NCBI GenBank assembly: GCA_965644295.1
Contig: CBFFRP010000065.1
Coordinates: forward strand, 124,001 to 188,000
Direction of reading: 5' to 3'
Source: Paraphysomonas bandaiensis
Taxonomy: Eukaryota; Chrysophyceae
Length of the DNA stretch: 64,000 nt
The translations under genes were made by a program, and so were the position numbers. Numbering within the stretch: position 1 is the stretch's first letter; the number at the start of each line of letters is the position of its first letter. Below the pieces are notes generated by a model. It did not search any database. It saw only the letters and a list, made by a program, of their open reading frames with translations, and was not told the origin of the DNA. Shown here piece after piece: positions 35,278-49,300 of this stretch.

Positions 35278-36568
35278 ATGCGACACTTATCGGTAATCTG
35301 GCTGTTAGGGGTCATAACATGCTGCTGCGAATGCCGAGTGCCATCAGTAAGTACATCCAATTATTATTGTGATTATTAATTGATGTGTTTCTATTTAATG
35401 TGTGTGATTATAGATATCTGTACTAGCTAGATACAAGGGACAGGAGTATCCTGTGACAGCTCGAACACCAGCAAATATATGCAGTGAGCTGAGTGACCAA
35501 TGTGGGGGGAGTAAAATGAGCGTGAGGTATAATGGGAAAACATTGAGGCCTCACAGTCCTCTCGTATCAGTAGGAGTAAAATCAGGCGATATTGTTGATA
35601 TTATCACTAAAGGGGGGATAAGTAATGCCGATGTTTCAAGCATGAGAGTTGGAAAGAATATGGAAGATATGGGTGCAGGACGTAAACAGGCCAAGAATGT
35701 AAAAATAAGTGAGAGCTTTTTTTCTTCAGGATTTAGCATCACTCTTTGTTGTAGATGCTAAGCCTGGTCGATCTGTGGCTGACATTGACCCTGCTGATGT
35801 GAAACGGGCACTTGAGTCCATGAAAGGCACGAATCCCAGTGATATGATGCGAATGTTAGCTGAGAACGAAGAGGTTGAGCGATTGCTTTCCGACACTAAA
35901 CAAATGGTAGTGAAATCTTCTCTAAATCTATTAAATATAAAACCCGTTGTTCAGGAATTTTCGAGGCAGGCAATGTTGAAGAATATCGATCAATATGAGA
36001 AATACATGCCAGGTGATGTCACTTGGTTTTATGTAGTCTGTGTTATAATTCGGGAACAGGTTTCAAGCAACAAGCGTTAAATATTGCCTCTGACCCTGTG
36101 AAATGGAAATTGGCTATGCAGTCTCTACGGGAACAAATTCGAAGTCTTAAAACCGAGAAACCTAGCGCTTCAGATCCAAGTCATAAAGGCGCTGGGACAA
36201 AGAGGCACAAATCGAATGGTATAATGCAAGAAGATGTATCGGAGTACAGTGATGCAGAGATGTCGGAAGACGAAAATAGTGAGGACGAATCTGACAATTA
36301 CGAATTGGACGACGAGCTGGATGGTGGTAGTGATGATAGCTTCTCTGAAGATGACTATGGTGTTGAAAATAGTGAAGAGGAGTATTATAGTGAAGAAGAA
36401 GATGAGATTAGTGGCGAGGGAATTGACTATGAGGATGAAGTTAGCGGTGAGGGTGCAGATGACGATGAAATTAGTGATGAGGATGTAGATGATGATGACT
36501 ATTCTCATGATTTGGATGAAGAGTATTCAGATGATAGTATTGATGAGTTAAGTGATATGAGCGAATAG
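35278..36568 (+). CDS. Signal-peptide ubiquitin-like protein with acidic tail
   Basis: Not a family I can name. Exons 35278-35346, 35414-35708, 35755-36012 and 36060-36568, with introns of 67, 46 and 47 nt, give 376 residues. Residues 1-22 (MRHLSVIWLLGVITCCCECR) look like a signal peptide. About 24-92 form a ubiquitin-like fold: ISVLARYKGQEYPVTARTPA, then MSVRYNGKTLRPHSPLVSVG and KSGDIVDIITKGG, ending in two glycines but continuing, so no free GG tail. Next is a helical part (about 125-235; SMKGTNPSDMMRMLAENEEV), somewhat like the STI1-type repeats of ubiquilins. The final ~120 residues are nearly all Asp, Glu and Ser. Lumenal residence is inferred from the leader. Confidence 0.75.
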
Positions 36569-37371
36569 ACTAATGCGTTTACTAAAAGATCTCAGTTTTG
36601 TTTCATGTGTTTTATCCACGAGAATTATTCAATGAAGCTGTCAGAACAGATACCATCAACACCGGAATTAATACGCAATAACGTGTCAATCATGCATATT
36701 GTAAATGATATAATAGTATAAGTTAAGTATTATATACATGAGAAATACAAATTCAACAAACAACAAACTTGGAGTTTTAACGAGTTCAATCCTTGTGTCA
36801 ATTTTTTAATTCTTGTACTGATTAGTAAATTGCATAAATATGGAAACGAAATTTAAATTCAGAAAACATAGCAAACTCAGGTTTTGAAATCTGTGATCTG
36901 GAAATACCATGTTGGTATGAGTTAAATATGGGTACGTAGTACGTAGACGAGGTTTGATCCTGTATGTCTGTATGTGTAGTATTTACGTGGAAGCGGAAGC
37001 ACCAGGATCCAGGTTTGCGTAAAAATTAATAGTCTTTAAAAATGATAATTTCAATTATTGGTAATTGTTGCCAATTGCAATCGATTAATTGGCTGGCTTA
37101 ATTTTGTATGGCATCTTAAGATGTATAGCTACTCATCATAGGTGCAAACCCATTATCTGTAGGGATAGAAGCTTGAATGTGTGTCCACAGTCACTTTGTC
37201 ATTTCATAAATCATAATTGTGTGTGACAGTATAAGAGTCAGTATACACTTTAACCTCAGCACCGAAGAGTAATATAACATGTCAAAGATATTTAGCAAAA
37301 AGCAGTGAATGTCTGATTACTAGCAATAGGCGTGTAGCTAAACAATTTAATTAACTAGTGCTTAACTCTGA
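36569..37371. other. Intergenic, no clear gene
   Basis: AT-rich 3' flank of the ubiquitin-like gene. The segment 37305-37336 (AGTGAATGTCTGATTACTAG, then CAATAGGC) resembles 3193-3232 and may be the edge of the adjoining repeat. Confidence 0.4.
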
Positions 37372-37675
37372 TATCCTACTATTTAGCGCTAGAGGTGTAA
37401 CCACTATCGCTCTCAGCCCGGATGCTTGACTTCAGGAGGCAGCCCAATACTCCGGATGTCCTTAAGGTGGATCCATTCCCGGATGCTTGTTATTCGTCAA
37501 GGTCCAAAGACGTCTTGTACCACACAGACATTTGGCTATAAGTAGACAAAACGTTATCTGCTGACTATATATGCGGCTCACGCTAGTTTCAAGGAGAAAT
37601 ATCGCCCGTACTTATGTATTTATCCCCCAGAATACCACAAAAAAGCGCGAGTCCGACTTTGTTGATGGTCATTAG
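37372..37675 (+). mobile_element. Retroelement remnant, copy B of the dispersed repeat
   Basis: Matches the reverse complement of 9480-9895 through most of its length: ATCCTACTATTTAGCGCTA, CTTGACTTCAGGAGGCAGCC, CATTCCCGGATGCTTG, CTTGTACCACACAGACATT, TATCTGCTGACTATAT, GCGGCTCACGCTAGTTTC, TATCCCCCAGAATACCAC and GAGTCCGACTTTGTTGA. Frames are broken by stops, so it is a dead fragment. It lacks one of the two tandem GGATGCC units seen in copy A. Confidence 0.65.
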
Positions 37676-38152
37676 CAAAGAACAATCTGAGCACCTTTAC
37701 CACGATCGTCGCGATACATGATACATAGCATAAGAGCAGAAGGTGATAGCAGATATTCAACGGCTTCGAAATAGTAGTTAAAGTTTAAATGACGTTACGT
37801 GTATTTGTTTCTAATTCGATATTTAATGCCACAGACAAATTAGAAATAACTCCAGATCTATCTAATGCAAAAAAATGCGATTGCTTGAATGAGCATGCTA
37901 GAAGTCGTGAATACGCCACAAATTACTTAATATTAACAACTACAGTCTATCACGAATGGAAGTGTAGATCTATTCATTGCTATGCCACTAACACCATAAC
38001 CATGATGTATATGCGTATAACATAGTGCGCTATATGCATATCAGACCACGCAAATAGCACATATCTAGCTACATCAAACTCGACAGATTTAACCAGTATG
38101 CTAGTACTAACACCCAAAGCGTATCGTCGAACCGTTCACTCTTCGCACTCCC
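37676..38152. other. Intergenic, 3' of the glycosyltransferase-like gene
   Basis: No gene seen; a 78-codon frame at 37789-38025 has no family features. Confidence 0.4.
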
Positions 38153-39755
38153 TTAAGCGTCCCTTACCACATTATCAAGCCAGCGAGCAATTTCATTGTA
38201 GAATCTGTCCCACTGATGTACACAGGCACTTCTCGTGCCATCGTTATTTAGTATATACCCTTCTGAGTCCCGAATTTTCCAAAACGTGTCTAGTGGTCCC
38301 TTCATATGCTTCGGCACTCTGATAAATCGCCAATGTTAAGATTTTACATGGTGTCATAGCGAGCTGTCACCTGAAGCCGTTCATTGCTCCGATCGTGTTC
38401 ACCGGTCCGGTACCCTGTAAGTCGTGGTGTCAGGAAGAGTGGGGTGTGGCGTGTATTAGCTACATTTACCTGATAAAACAGTGTCGCATTACCCTCCGGA
38501 GTATTGAAGTGCCCATTGTAGAAGAGGTAGTTCTGGTAGCCCTGATCGGACTCAATACCCTTCTTCCAACATCGAACCTGTCAAAAAATCAGTACGATGT
38601 CAAAGTATTATCTATGTAAGAATCTCCATGTACATCTGTGAGCTGTGCACATGTACTAACCGTGTCCATAGAATGAAGCATTGTTCTGACATAGTAGTTG
38701 ATGGCCCGGTAAGACCCCATGGTAGATCCCGAACATATCACAGCCTGGTCCTTGATGGGAGGAAGCGCTGGCTTACCGAAACAGCGTGCAACCCACAAGG
38801 AATTGTACTTACAATTACCAATTGTTTTGACCTGGAAAGCACATCAACTTAGAGTCCATATATATACATCTATACATGTACCCAATGTTACCTTCCAGTT
38901 TTCCGCAAAAACCATCAGCTCGTACTTTGGGACTCTTTCATGAAGGGGTGGCAGCATTGCAAAAGGGCTAGCCTGGAAAAAAGTGTCGCGAAAATCCAAA
39001 ATGAGGATGTAGGACTGGTCATTATAGTACTGCAGCCAATATTCTGCGTAAAAAGGTTAAAATATATAAAGTACAAAACAAGTTTGGCGTACCATAAAGA
39101 GCATATCGTATATTGGCAAATGTTCTCATGGGCCGCGGGTCATCGTATCTACGCATGCAAGATTTAAAAAGCCCCAAAAATGGAATTGTTGCACTGACCC
39201 TAAGAATTCTTTTTTCAATTTACAGTTGTCGCGTCCCGCACAGTCAACATCAAATGCGTACGCAACAACGTTTGTCTTGATAACGTAATCCTTCACTCCT
39301 GGCTTCATCTGATCCGGGGGGGAAACTGCAAGCACAATATCATCCTCGAAACCAAATTTCCGAAGGGACCCAACGAAGCGACGGTAGTACTCCACTGGGT
39401 ACTTGCAAGCTAGAGCAAATATGGCGTCTCGACCTGTGTGCCTTCCAAAAGTAGGCTTGGTGCCGTTAGTCGGCGTCGGTCCCAGCACAGGTTCTTGTCT
39501 GATTTTAGAGGTACTCGCAGTTCGTCTTTCAACAGCACCTGCATTTACTTCCACTGGTACACTCTGACTAGACTTAGCAGGCACTATTCGTGTAGTGTCT
39601 GTGGGATTTATATCTTTAGTCGATGTAGAAATTGGCGTGTTATATGTGGGGTGGAAACCAACATACAGTGCCCATGGTACAACGATCATGGTAAGGAAAA
39701 ACAATATAGGCTTCCATGCCGGAGCGGCACCCCGACGAGGGTTTTGACTTCTCAT
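38153..39755 (-). CDS. Putative Golgi glycosyltransferase-like type II membrane protein
   Basis: Seven exons: 39755-39199, 39148-39093, 39043-38892, 38831-38661, 38577-38470, 38414-38371 and 38318-38153, giving 417 residues. A short basic tail, one membrane helix (about 14-36, WKPILFFLTMIVVPWALYVG) and a Ser/Thr/Pro stem precede the globular domain, the layout of Golgi glycosyltransferases. The domain has IFALACKYPVEYYRRFVGSL, MRTFANIRYALYEYWLQYY, ILILDFRDTFFQ (D221-F-R-D224, DxD-like), ICSGSTMG, LFYNGHF, GPVNTIGAMNG and YILNNDGTRSACVHQWDR. I recall similar proteins in algae and other protists without an assigned reaction. Enzyme activity is inferred from the stem and DxD-like motif only. Each junction was fixed by frame and GT-AG sites. 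Confidence 0.72.
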
Positions 39756-40324
39756 GAATATATAAGATTGCCAATGTGGCTCGATGTGGTTTGTGAAGCG
39801 ATTTATTTATGCAACACGAGAGTATGTGAAACAAATATTACACTGGACACAGCGTTGAGTGATACGATATTACTGTACAGTACATCGTAGCTATTGTACT
39901 CTTTGTTGAGCACCCATTGCAATTTTTAAGTTTCTGTTTTTGAGTAAAATACCCGAAATTTATCTCAATATCCGACTATTTTAGAAGTTCGCTGAAATCC
40001 ACAGCATATTTTGATATAGCTGTATGCTGGTATATCATACAGTATATCATGGTACACCAGAGTCGAAGTGGTATGAAGTAGGAGGGATATACAGCCGTAG
40101 TGCAGACGGCACACTGCTGTGTGTAATCTGCTATGATTTTATGTGTATGGATAATTGATTGCTAGTATTCATCAAAGTAATTACTCCCTCATGGACGCAA
40201 TGAAATCAATTAGTTTTGCATTGATTACCCTTGAATGAGACTCAAGGGTATATAGAGTGTGTATTGCCTTTGGTGCCGTGGTAACCGTCTCGTCTTGTTG
40301 GTTTATTCCATATAGTTTGTAATA
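39756..40324. other. Divergent promoter region
   Basis: Between the glycosyltransferase-like gene and VPS13. It contains a TATATCATACAGTATATCATG palindrome region near 40030 and CACTGCTGTG at 40113-40122. Confidence 0.45.
40113..40122. promoter_or_regulatory. CACTGCTGTG upstream motif
   Basis: Weaker form of the ACTGCTGT motif about 205 bp before the VPS13 start. Role inferred. Confidence 0.22.
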
Positions 40325-43300
40325 ATGGCCAAAGCACATCTTGAAAAATTGATTGCCACACATCTAGGCGATTATGTTCGTGAATATGATTCTAGCTCAC
40401 TTTCGGTAATTGATTTTAAGTGTGTGATTATTTGCTTTGTCATATTTGCTCTCAGATCGGAATATGGGAAGGCGATGTGAGACTTAGAAACTTGGTCGGT
40501 GCAGTAGATCGTTTGTTTTCAATTATGTATTGACGTCATGTTTTTAGGTGCTGAAACCCCAAGTTGTAGATATTGACGAGGATAGTTCCTTTAAGATAGA
40601 ACATGGCTTTATTGGAGAGTTGCGCTTACAGGTCCCGTGGACCCGCTTGCAGTCCGGCCATGTGAAGGCCAGTGTAGATGATGTTCACATAGTACTCAAG
40701 CCATCTGTAGAGTATAGCCCAGAGAATTTGAAAGCTAGAGAGAATAAACTGCATGAAGCAAAGATGGTATGCTTTGACTTGGAATCTGTATCTCTTTTTA
40801 CCATATGGGCAGGCTAAGCTAGACAAAGAGGAGCAACAGTTATTCGGAATGGCACCTACGTCACCGGATACGTGGACCGATAGGATAATGAATTCCCTGG
40901 CATCTTCGGTACTGTCGAATATTGTGAATGGGTTTTCTCTTTCTTTATCTCGGTGAGGCGCCTGTATTAGCAGTTGTATGGTAATAACTTATACTTGCAG
41001 TGTGAAAGTATCCTTCCTGCTTCCTCTCCCGGCACACGACGAACTGTGCCATGTCCGTCTCTCTGTTATGTCTGCGGTGGTAGAACCGTGTAACTCTGGG
41101 ATCTCGCAGCAGAAGGGTGAGATTCACCTTTTGGGAAAGCGTTTATCGGCGAGTGGTATCAGCGTGGATGTAAATCGTGTGTTCGACAGTGAGGCTTCGG
41201 ACCACTTTTCTCGAGATCCCTCTGCACCTCCTGTTGCTACTCACTCTCGAAGTTTGCATTCTTCCTTGGCTACTGCTGCTTTATCTAATGTTTTGGTGCT
41301 CCCGGCTCAGCTGACAGCCACGTTATTTGTTTGTGAGAGAGGAAATGAGGGCGGAGTAGTGTCTTCTCACCTGACGGCAGAGGTAGGATTCGGTCCGGTG
41401 GAGATAACTCCTCATGTACCCCACATGTATCTACTACGGGACGCACTGGATCAGTATACACGAGATAATTTTCGGCGGCGGTATTTGCACTTACGTCCAA
41501 TACAAAATCCCTCAAGCGAGTTGAAGAACGTAAAGGCCTGGTGGCTGTATACCATAAGCGCAGTGCTCATATGTCGGCGTGGACGATGCTCTCTTAGTAT
41601 GCAGGAATTGAAATCCGGAAAAAACGAGATATCGACGGCGTCACGAACCCAGAGCCGTATACGCAGCCGATATATTCACCTCTACCGTCAACACATTGAA
41701 AACAAATTGCGGGCCTTTGCTTCCCCTCTAAAGCCTTCTGCGAAGCAATGTCGATCTGGAGACGAACACAAGGAACAGACTAATAACAATATGGATGAGA
41801 GGTGGAAACTACCGCCCCAAGAAGCTGCGGAGATGGACGCACTTCATCGATCTACAACTTACGAGAAGCTTCTTATATATCGCGCAATGGTTCATCAGGG
41901 ACTTCAACGCGCTGGTTTTACTGCGGAGAAACTACGAGCAAGTGTTCAACACAGCCGCACACGTTCCTCAACCCTTGGGATGTTTGCATCGCACTTTTCT
42001 TCAGAAAGTACCGGTGCGATGGGAGCAACGGTAGATGGTACGTTTGTTCTGCCAGAAAGTCGTAATCTCACACATTGTAATATAGATGATATTGATGCTG
42101 AAATTCTCAACCTCTTTGAGACTGTTAATAGGCAAGCGCAAGAGGCTAGGCAGCATAATGAACTAATTCTGAATATAAAACTCTTTGCCCCTCGTGTTGC
42201 AATCTGTCCGCGAGAAAGCGTTGCATCTCATATGGAACACAGTGCCGGGAAAGTGGCCAGTGCAGTATCTCCTAAGTCTGCTGCTTTTGTTTTATATGGA
42301 TTGCAGGGCTCATTTGCCCAAGGCGAGCTATCATGTGATGGTACTGCGGTGCTCAGTCTGGGGGGGCTGCGGATGCATGGAATGGAAGGGGTAGAGTTGA
42401 TGTCGTGCGGAGAGAATACTGATGTATGGACACATCCACTGACTAGTAGTGAGGATAATAGAAAGCCGGCACTATTATTGACTTACAAATGGAGAATGGC
42501 TGATGCTGTTGGGGATGAAGATGCATGCAGTAGCCCCTCGGACTCCGATGAAGAGGTTAACACAATGCGGAATGCTATAGAGAAAATGAGTTACGGCCAC
42601 AATCAACACAAGTCTATTGATTTTTCTATGAAAACACTAAAAATTGTATGGGATGAATCGTCCATGGTTTATCTTATGCACCTCGCCCAAGAGTACTCGG
42701 AGAGGGGGCAAACCCATCTAGCCCCCGCATTAGCGTTAGTGACCAGCGTACATCCTTACACTGACATTCGGAGACGTTGTGCTCTTTATTCGAAGAACAA
42801 ATCGTATTTTACTGCAGTAGAATCAAATGCATCTAGTGTCACCTCTTGGAGTGCCAAAATGTGCGTTGAATCGGTGGTAGCTGCGTTTCCTTATGAAAGG
42901 TCGTCTGGTGATAGTGATGCGACAGATGTAGACTCAACGTCACGACAGGGTGTGTTGAGTATATCATCTGGTTCGTTTAAATTGTATGCTGGTGATTTTC
43001 TCGTTGAAATGGGTATGTTGGTGATTCCAGAATTTAATGACTCTCACCAGGCGGGTTGTGATTCATTGGGAGATATACCTACGCGATCTTTGTGGCCACA
43101 TGCAGACGAAATACTGAAAACTAAGCTATCTAAACTGTGCACACCGGTTATCCGCCCAATAGTTGTGCACTTGGAGAATGTAAATATTTCAATTGTATCT
43201 AATCATATAGGTGGCAGTTCATCTCCAATTCAACTTTTGAAAGCCCCATTTTGCTGCAAAGGAATAGTGTCACCGTGTTTGGTTCAGTGTCATGCAATAT

Positions 43301-46300
43301 ATCCCGATGTGCAGATTGACGTGTTTTGCTCACCTATTCTACTTAATATAACTCCAAAGGTACGCCGCCTTGAGCACCTAAATATACTACGCTAATTCTC
43401 TGATTCTGATGATAGGATGCGCTGGATATAATTGATGTCACAGCGAGCGTTACACATCTCTTTATGTCGCATTCATTGTCGCCGGCATCCTCATGTGATT
43501 CTAGTGGGAATTACATCAGTCAAAACACCAGATTTTCCCCTAGAATACGAACACTCGCACCTCTGTGCGTTCTGAAAGCTAGAATCGATATCGATGAAGT
43601 TAGTGTGACGTTGTTGTCTCCTGATAATATTAGAATTGAAGCTGCGGTTACAGAAATATTGACGTCTTATAGCTGCCATGTTCGGGATAGAAGCGGATTT
43701 TCTAGAACTGTGCATACCGCCGAGAGGCTTTCGATCCAGCAGCTTGGGAAATACGACATCGGATTCAGGGCTGCTGAGAGCGCCCTTCGTGGGGTATGCA
43801 ATGCGGTAGAGTCACATGAAAGTGATATTGATGGGGCCATTCGGAAACAAGTGCTGAGCCTCACAAAGACGTTGCCTTCTACTGTGGCACGCATCCCGAT
43901 TGTGTCTGTCACTTTACATGGAATTCATATATCTGATTACTCGCTGACCTATGACTGCAGAAAGGCACTCTATGTTGAAGAATTGCTTATCGCCGATCAT
44001 GAATGTTGTCCAGTAATCCATATTTTTTGTGATAATCAAGGACGTTACGATAATATGTCCGCACACAGTAAAGTTAAGGCATCTAACAGAGAACGGAAGA
44101 GAAGCAACGCGTCTTCTAGAAAAAGTTCGCGCCCTTTCATTGAAACGATTGCTAAGAAATTAGAATCGACCAGCATCTCATCATACTGTGCAATTGGTAT
44201 TGTATATACGGAACAAGATACCAGTTGTGGGTGGGGAGCAGGTGGTCACTCAACTAGAGTACTTTACGAGCTGTGGCCAGAAAGGCATACTCCTTTGAAA
44301 AGCGGAGAGTTTGTTGTTTCTTTAAAAAATGTAGATACGTTACTCTCTCTCAGCGGAATACCACAAATAATTAAAAGCGCTATTCCTATCGCAGCTCAAT
44401 TATTGGAACGAATTTCATCGTACCAACCTGGTGATCGTCATGGAGCACTGCCTTCAAGTCATGCGATGGGAAGCTTTGGATCAGATAAAAATTATGACTA
44501 TCGGCGTGGATTTCGTAAGACGTCGTCATATGACTCTGAATCTATGTTAGAAACTACCAATATATCGTCCCCAAAACCGGTCAACTCTGTGAAGTGCTCT
44601 TATCAAATATTAGTCGACTGTCTGCACGTGGTTTGTGCTGATGGCCCCCGTTATCTCGCTGAACTTGCAGTTACAACGATGAAAGCTAACTATTCATCAT
44701 CGCCGCAAGACAAGAGTGTGCGCGGTGGCAAAAAGGTGGCGCGTAAGATTTCACCCTCTCTACGCGTTGCTATCAGTACGTTGGACCTATATGATTTATC
44801 CCTGGCTGGCAGCAAGCACCCTACAGTGATATCAAAGAGTGTGACTACTGATGAACATATGATAGTTGTATCAGTAAACTTCGAGAAGAAAGGGTGCAAC
44901 ATGAAATGCTTTTTTAATGGAATGCGACTATGTATACTTTATCGGTTTGTGTCGGAGCTGTTGTCTTTTTGGATTACTCATTTTAGCAAGCACGTAATTG
45001 ACGAACTTAATAAATTTGAGGACACCATGCAAAAAATGAAGAGAAGTGATGATGTGCTGCCTCACGCTGATAACGATACGTTGGACTCGTTTGACTCTTC
45101 ATCGGAAGGTTCGGTCGAAAGAATTAATGATGGTGATGAAGTCTTGACGGGATTTTTTGAATATCCTAATGTTGGATTAGATGCGAGTGAGCTTGCACTT
45201 TTAAACTCTCAGACCAAGCACCGTGCATCTCTTTTTGGTTTGGACTACATAATGGCTGACCCACGTGATGTAACTATCACACGCACCCGTTCTGTTGATG
45301 TCAACGATGTTGATGGGCCGAGTGAGCCGACGAGGTCCTTGAAATACAAAATATCTTGGAGTATGGAATTCACTGATGTGACCTTGATTTTTCCACGAAA
45401 TTCGGCATGTGATGATTTGGCCGCAGCGAATATTGGGAGGTTGTCCATATGTGAGTACCAGCTCTCTCACAGCTGGGATGCTCCTCCGCCAGATGTGGAG
45501 ATGTCTGATAGTGATGAGGCAATATATTATGACTTTGACGAAAACCAGTGGATGAAAACTGGTCACTATTCCAAGTGCTCGGATAAACCCTCGACAAGAC
45601 CGCAGTTGTCACCATTCATTTTAAATCATAAAACGTCATTTGACGGCCATCATGTTTCTGGTAGAAAGCAGTTGTTCAAGTATAGCACAGAACACAAGGG
45701 GAGTGATATCTCATCGATTGCTTCGTTTGAGAGTAGTGGAAGTGTTGTTGATGAAGAGGAGTTTTTGAGTGCCGATGAAGGAGACGATGTTGACACCAAT
45801 GACCCTGCCAAGAAGAGTATATTTCTGAGCAGGCAGGAAAGTATAGATATCGATGAAGACGACTTCAAAGATACATTCGAGGAGCCTCAGCGTCCTGTGA
45901 TGGCAAGTGTGTTGTCATCTCAGTTCAGTAGTCGACCTACACCTCGGAACTACACTGAATGCTCGGATGGGGATGCTTTTTCTGAAGAGTCCTGTGACGA
46001 AAACAGTGATAATGTCGGCGCCGAATCAGTGTACCGGCTGGTCTTCAAATTTGAAAACGTCCAATTTTTCTGCTCCCTTGCATCTCGTCTCGATGTAGAT
46101 AGGCCTCCCGTAGACCATATGCAGACTATGTTCAGACGGTTTACGCATATCAGGCAAAACTATCCAGTGTATTCGATTGTCCATGCTCGTAAAGGGGGCG
46201 CAACGTGGTCAAAGCAGTCCTGGAACACGATATCGCTCTCTCCAACTAATATTTCGGTTGCTGTTGATCTCACTGAAACGGCAATGAGGTTTTTAATATC

Positions 46301-49300
46301 AGAAACTGAGCGGGCAACTCCTATGCGCTTGAGCGTCTCTATGGCAGAGCTTTACATGCTCCTCAGTATTTATTTTGACAACCTAAATGAAAAGGAAGAT
46401 TTCTTTTCCCCTGATACTCATCGTGGAAGTGGATCAGTGGAGAGTGTTGACACAGATGAGTTTGTCAGCGCCGATCGTCCTTTTTTTCCGCAGCATCCAG
46501 AATACGGGTCATCAGCATTTTGCGAATATGTACGAAATATAAAAAGCACTGTGGATTTTTTAGTTGTTCGCTCGGACTTAAATTTGAGGTGTTCTATGGA
46601 TGAGAGTAAGTATTTTGGATCAGAAATTCCATCGTTCAAGTACCTCAATATTGTAGAAGAAAATGATGCTCGCGATAAATATACAGGAGCCAAATATGAG
46701 TTTGCGAATATTCGTCTGCAGTGGTTTACACTTTTGTGCTGTATGTCTGATGATGTAATGCAAGTTGCTCTAGGAGTTGGTGACGCCAGTATTGTTGACA
46801 AGCGTAACCCGGATAGGAGTTTTTCGACAGAGGTACTTCGTACTTCTCCAAAGATTGTTGGGAGTGACTTATCGAACTCAATAAATGTCAGACACGGATA
46901 CGCAGATCTTGATTTCGGTCTCAGGGAAGGCCCGTCGAGTATTTATTGTCCGATCGACATACCTTTAAAAATAACATACTTCTCCACTGGTAATACGTGG
47001 GGTGTGACAAATATTGGAGCGAATGCGCCAGATGTTGATGTGAAGAATCTTGATATTGTGTGGCTATTAGTAGATTATTTTTCCAGTTACTTTTGCTCTG
47101 CCGTTTTTGGAAGTCCCTCTTGTGCTGCGTATTTCATGATGGATTCTAATGCTTGGCCTTATGGTGGCCTGGATACCAGAGTTTTTGTCGCAAGGCCTCA
47201 CATTCAAACCGTTGATAATACGGTGGATAAATATTGTCAAACTTTGGTTATAGAGGCAGACAAAGGTGTGTACTTTCGTTACATTTATGACACGATGCAC
47301 TCTGTGAAAATGGAAGTTCACGTATCTGGGCTGGCAGCCATGCTGTTGAAATCATACCGTCCACCCTCACAGGCTCGCGGATTGAGGGGTACGGCTGGTT
47401 CTGGGAGAGGGGTTCGTACGCTTATTGAAAACTTATCGGTGAAATTCAGCACTCACTTTGATAAGAAGGCAAATGTTGTGGACTATCTGGCCCATATGTA
47501 CCCGGAAACGTCTGCTGTGAACAGGAGCTCACCCTCTTATCAAAACGAGCATATCTCACCCACTACAAGTAATGACGATAAGAGCGATGCTGCTCATAAG
47601 CAATCGAACCCCTCCTATACTAATTTTGACGCCGATTGCCTTTTTCTTTCTGGTGTTCGTATACCATACCCAAAGTGTGTCTCTCGGCTCCATGTTCCCA
47701 CAGGGGATTTTCCAAAGCAATGTTGCCGAATAATTTCTAGTATTGAAGACATTATGTTTGCTGTAGCACTCGGAATAGAATTTCTTGGATTGGAAGAGTC
47801 CGTTGAGTATACAAGCTCCAATTCGAAGCTGAAGGTATTGATGTGACTATTTCATGACAATGCTAATTGTGTGTTAGAAATCGGACTCAGCTACAGAAAG
47901 AAAGACGGGCGTGGTAGAGCCTGTGATATTCGCGATATTTAGGATACAAAATGTAAAGTGCATGGTTGTGGACAATGTACTCGGTCTTCACCTCCCACTT
48001 GCTCAGGTAAATGTAAATGTTACATATATCTCAATATACTCGATTAATTTTCTGTAGCTCTTTCTGGCAGATATATCCGCTATAATAAACATTGCACCGT
48101 GTGATGATAGCCTCACTCCTATTCCAGTAAAATCTAGCAATAACACATCTGCAGCAGACTTGTCGAAGGAGTTATCACAGTGGACAGCTAATCTTCCCTT
48201 GCATCAAAGAAAAAGCTTCCGCTTAAGCAAACTACCTTCAGAGGATTCGATACTTCCTGAGCCTCCGTTGCACAGAGTAATGTCTATAGATGAATCACGT
48301 ACTCATATGACAAAGTCAGAAAAGCTCAAATCGGATATAAAGGCTTATGGGGAGGCTTTTATGTGGGGAGATTATTTCAACAGTATGCTTAAGTGCTGGG
48401 AGCCTCTTGTTGAGCCATTTACATTAACTTGCTTACACGACCAGGTAATTTGTTTATATTGTCTCAGAGTATGATACACTTCTTAACACTAACAACATGC
48501 AGAGTTCAGACAGAGGTTTGGGAGCGATTGTTAAATCAACAAGTCCAATTCATGTCAACATATCTGTTGCAATGATACGAACATTGAACGATGCGATGAG
48601 AGTTGTTGAAGAGCTCGGGATAGACAGGCGTGTTGAGGTGGGATTTATTTTTGCTCCTGTCTGCATTAAATTTGTTTTGTAGTATCAACAACATGATGAT
48701 GGGCACAGTCGTGAAGACGAACGCCTATCCGCGCAACCTGATCTCCCTCCGTCACGACGAAGAGCCTCCAGTGATGGAACAGTTTCAAACCTCAGAGATG
48801 GGGCATTTGCTCAACACCCTTCGCCGCAGCGAGAGGATCGCGTATATATGGTGGGAAGTTGTGATGATGAAGATGCGAACTATGGGTCTGTGTTCAGTCC
48901 TCCAAGCCTCAGGCGTTCCCTTTTCTCTCGACCATCATTGGCAAAACCGCATCTTTTGGGATTTCAGAATCACCGGCGCACTCGTGACTCCGTGAGTGCA
49001 GTCGCATCACATTTCACCAATGGCATTGAACACGTGGAAACTGTCCCTTTGAATAAATCAGCTAGAGTTGGGTTTTCTATATTAAATTTAACTGGTTACC
49101 CTATACGATATGTACAAGAGTGGGAAGACGGAAACCGGCAAACTATTCAGTATTTACAGGATGAACAGCGTGGACTTCTAAATTTTATTGCCTCAAACAC
49201 AATTATCCGAGATAATCGTATCGTGGAGCAGTCGTTCACTATGGATGCAGGGAAGTCCACGACGTTGAAGCATACCACTGGCCACCAAGTAGCACTTCAA

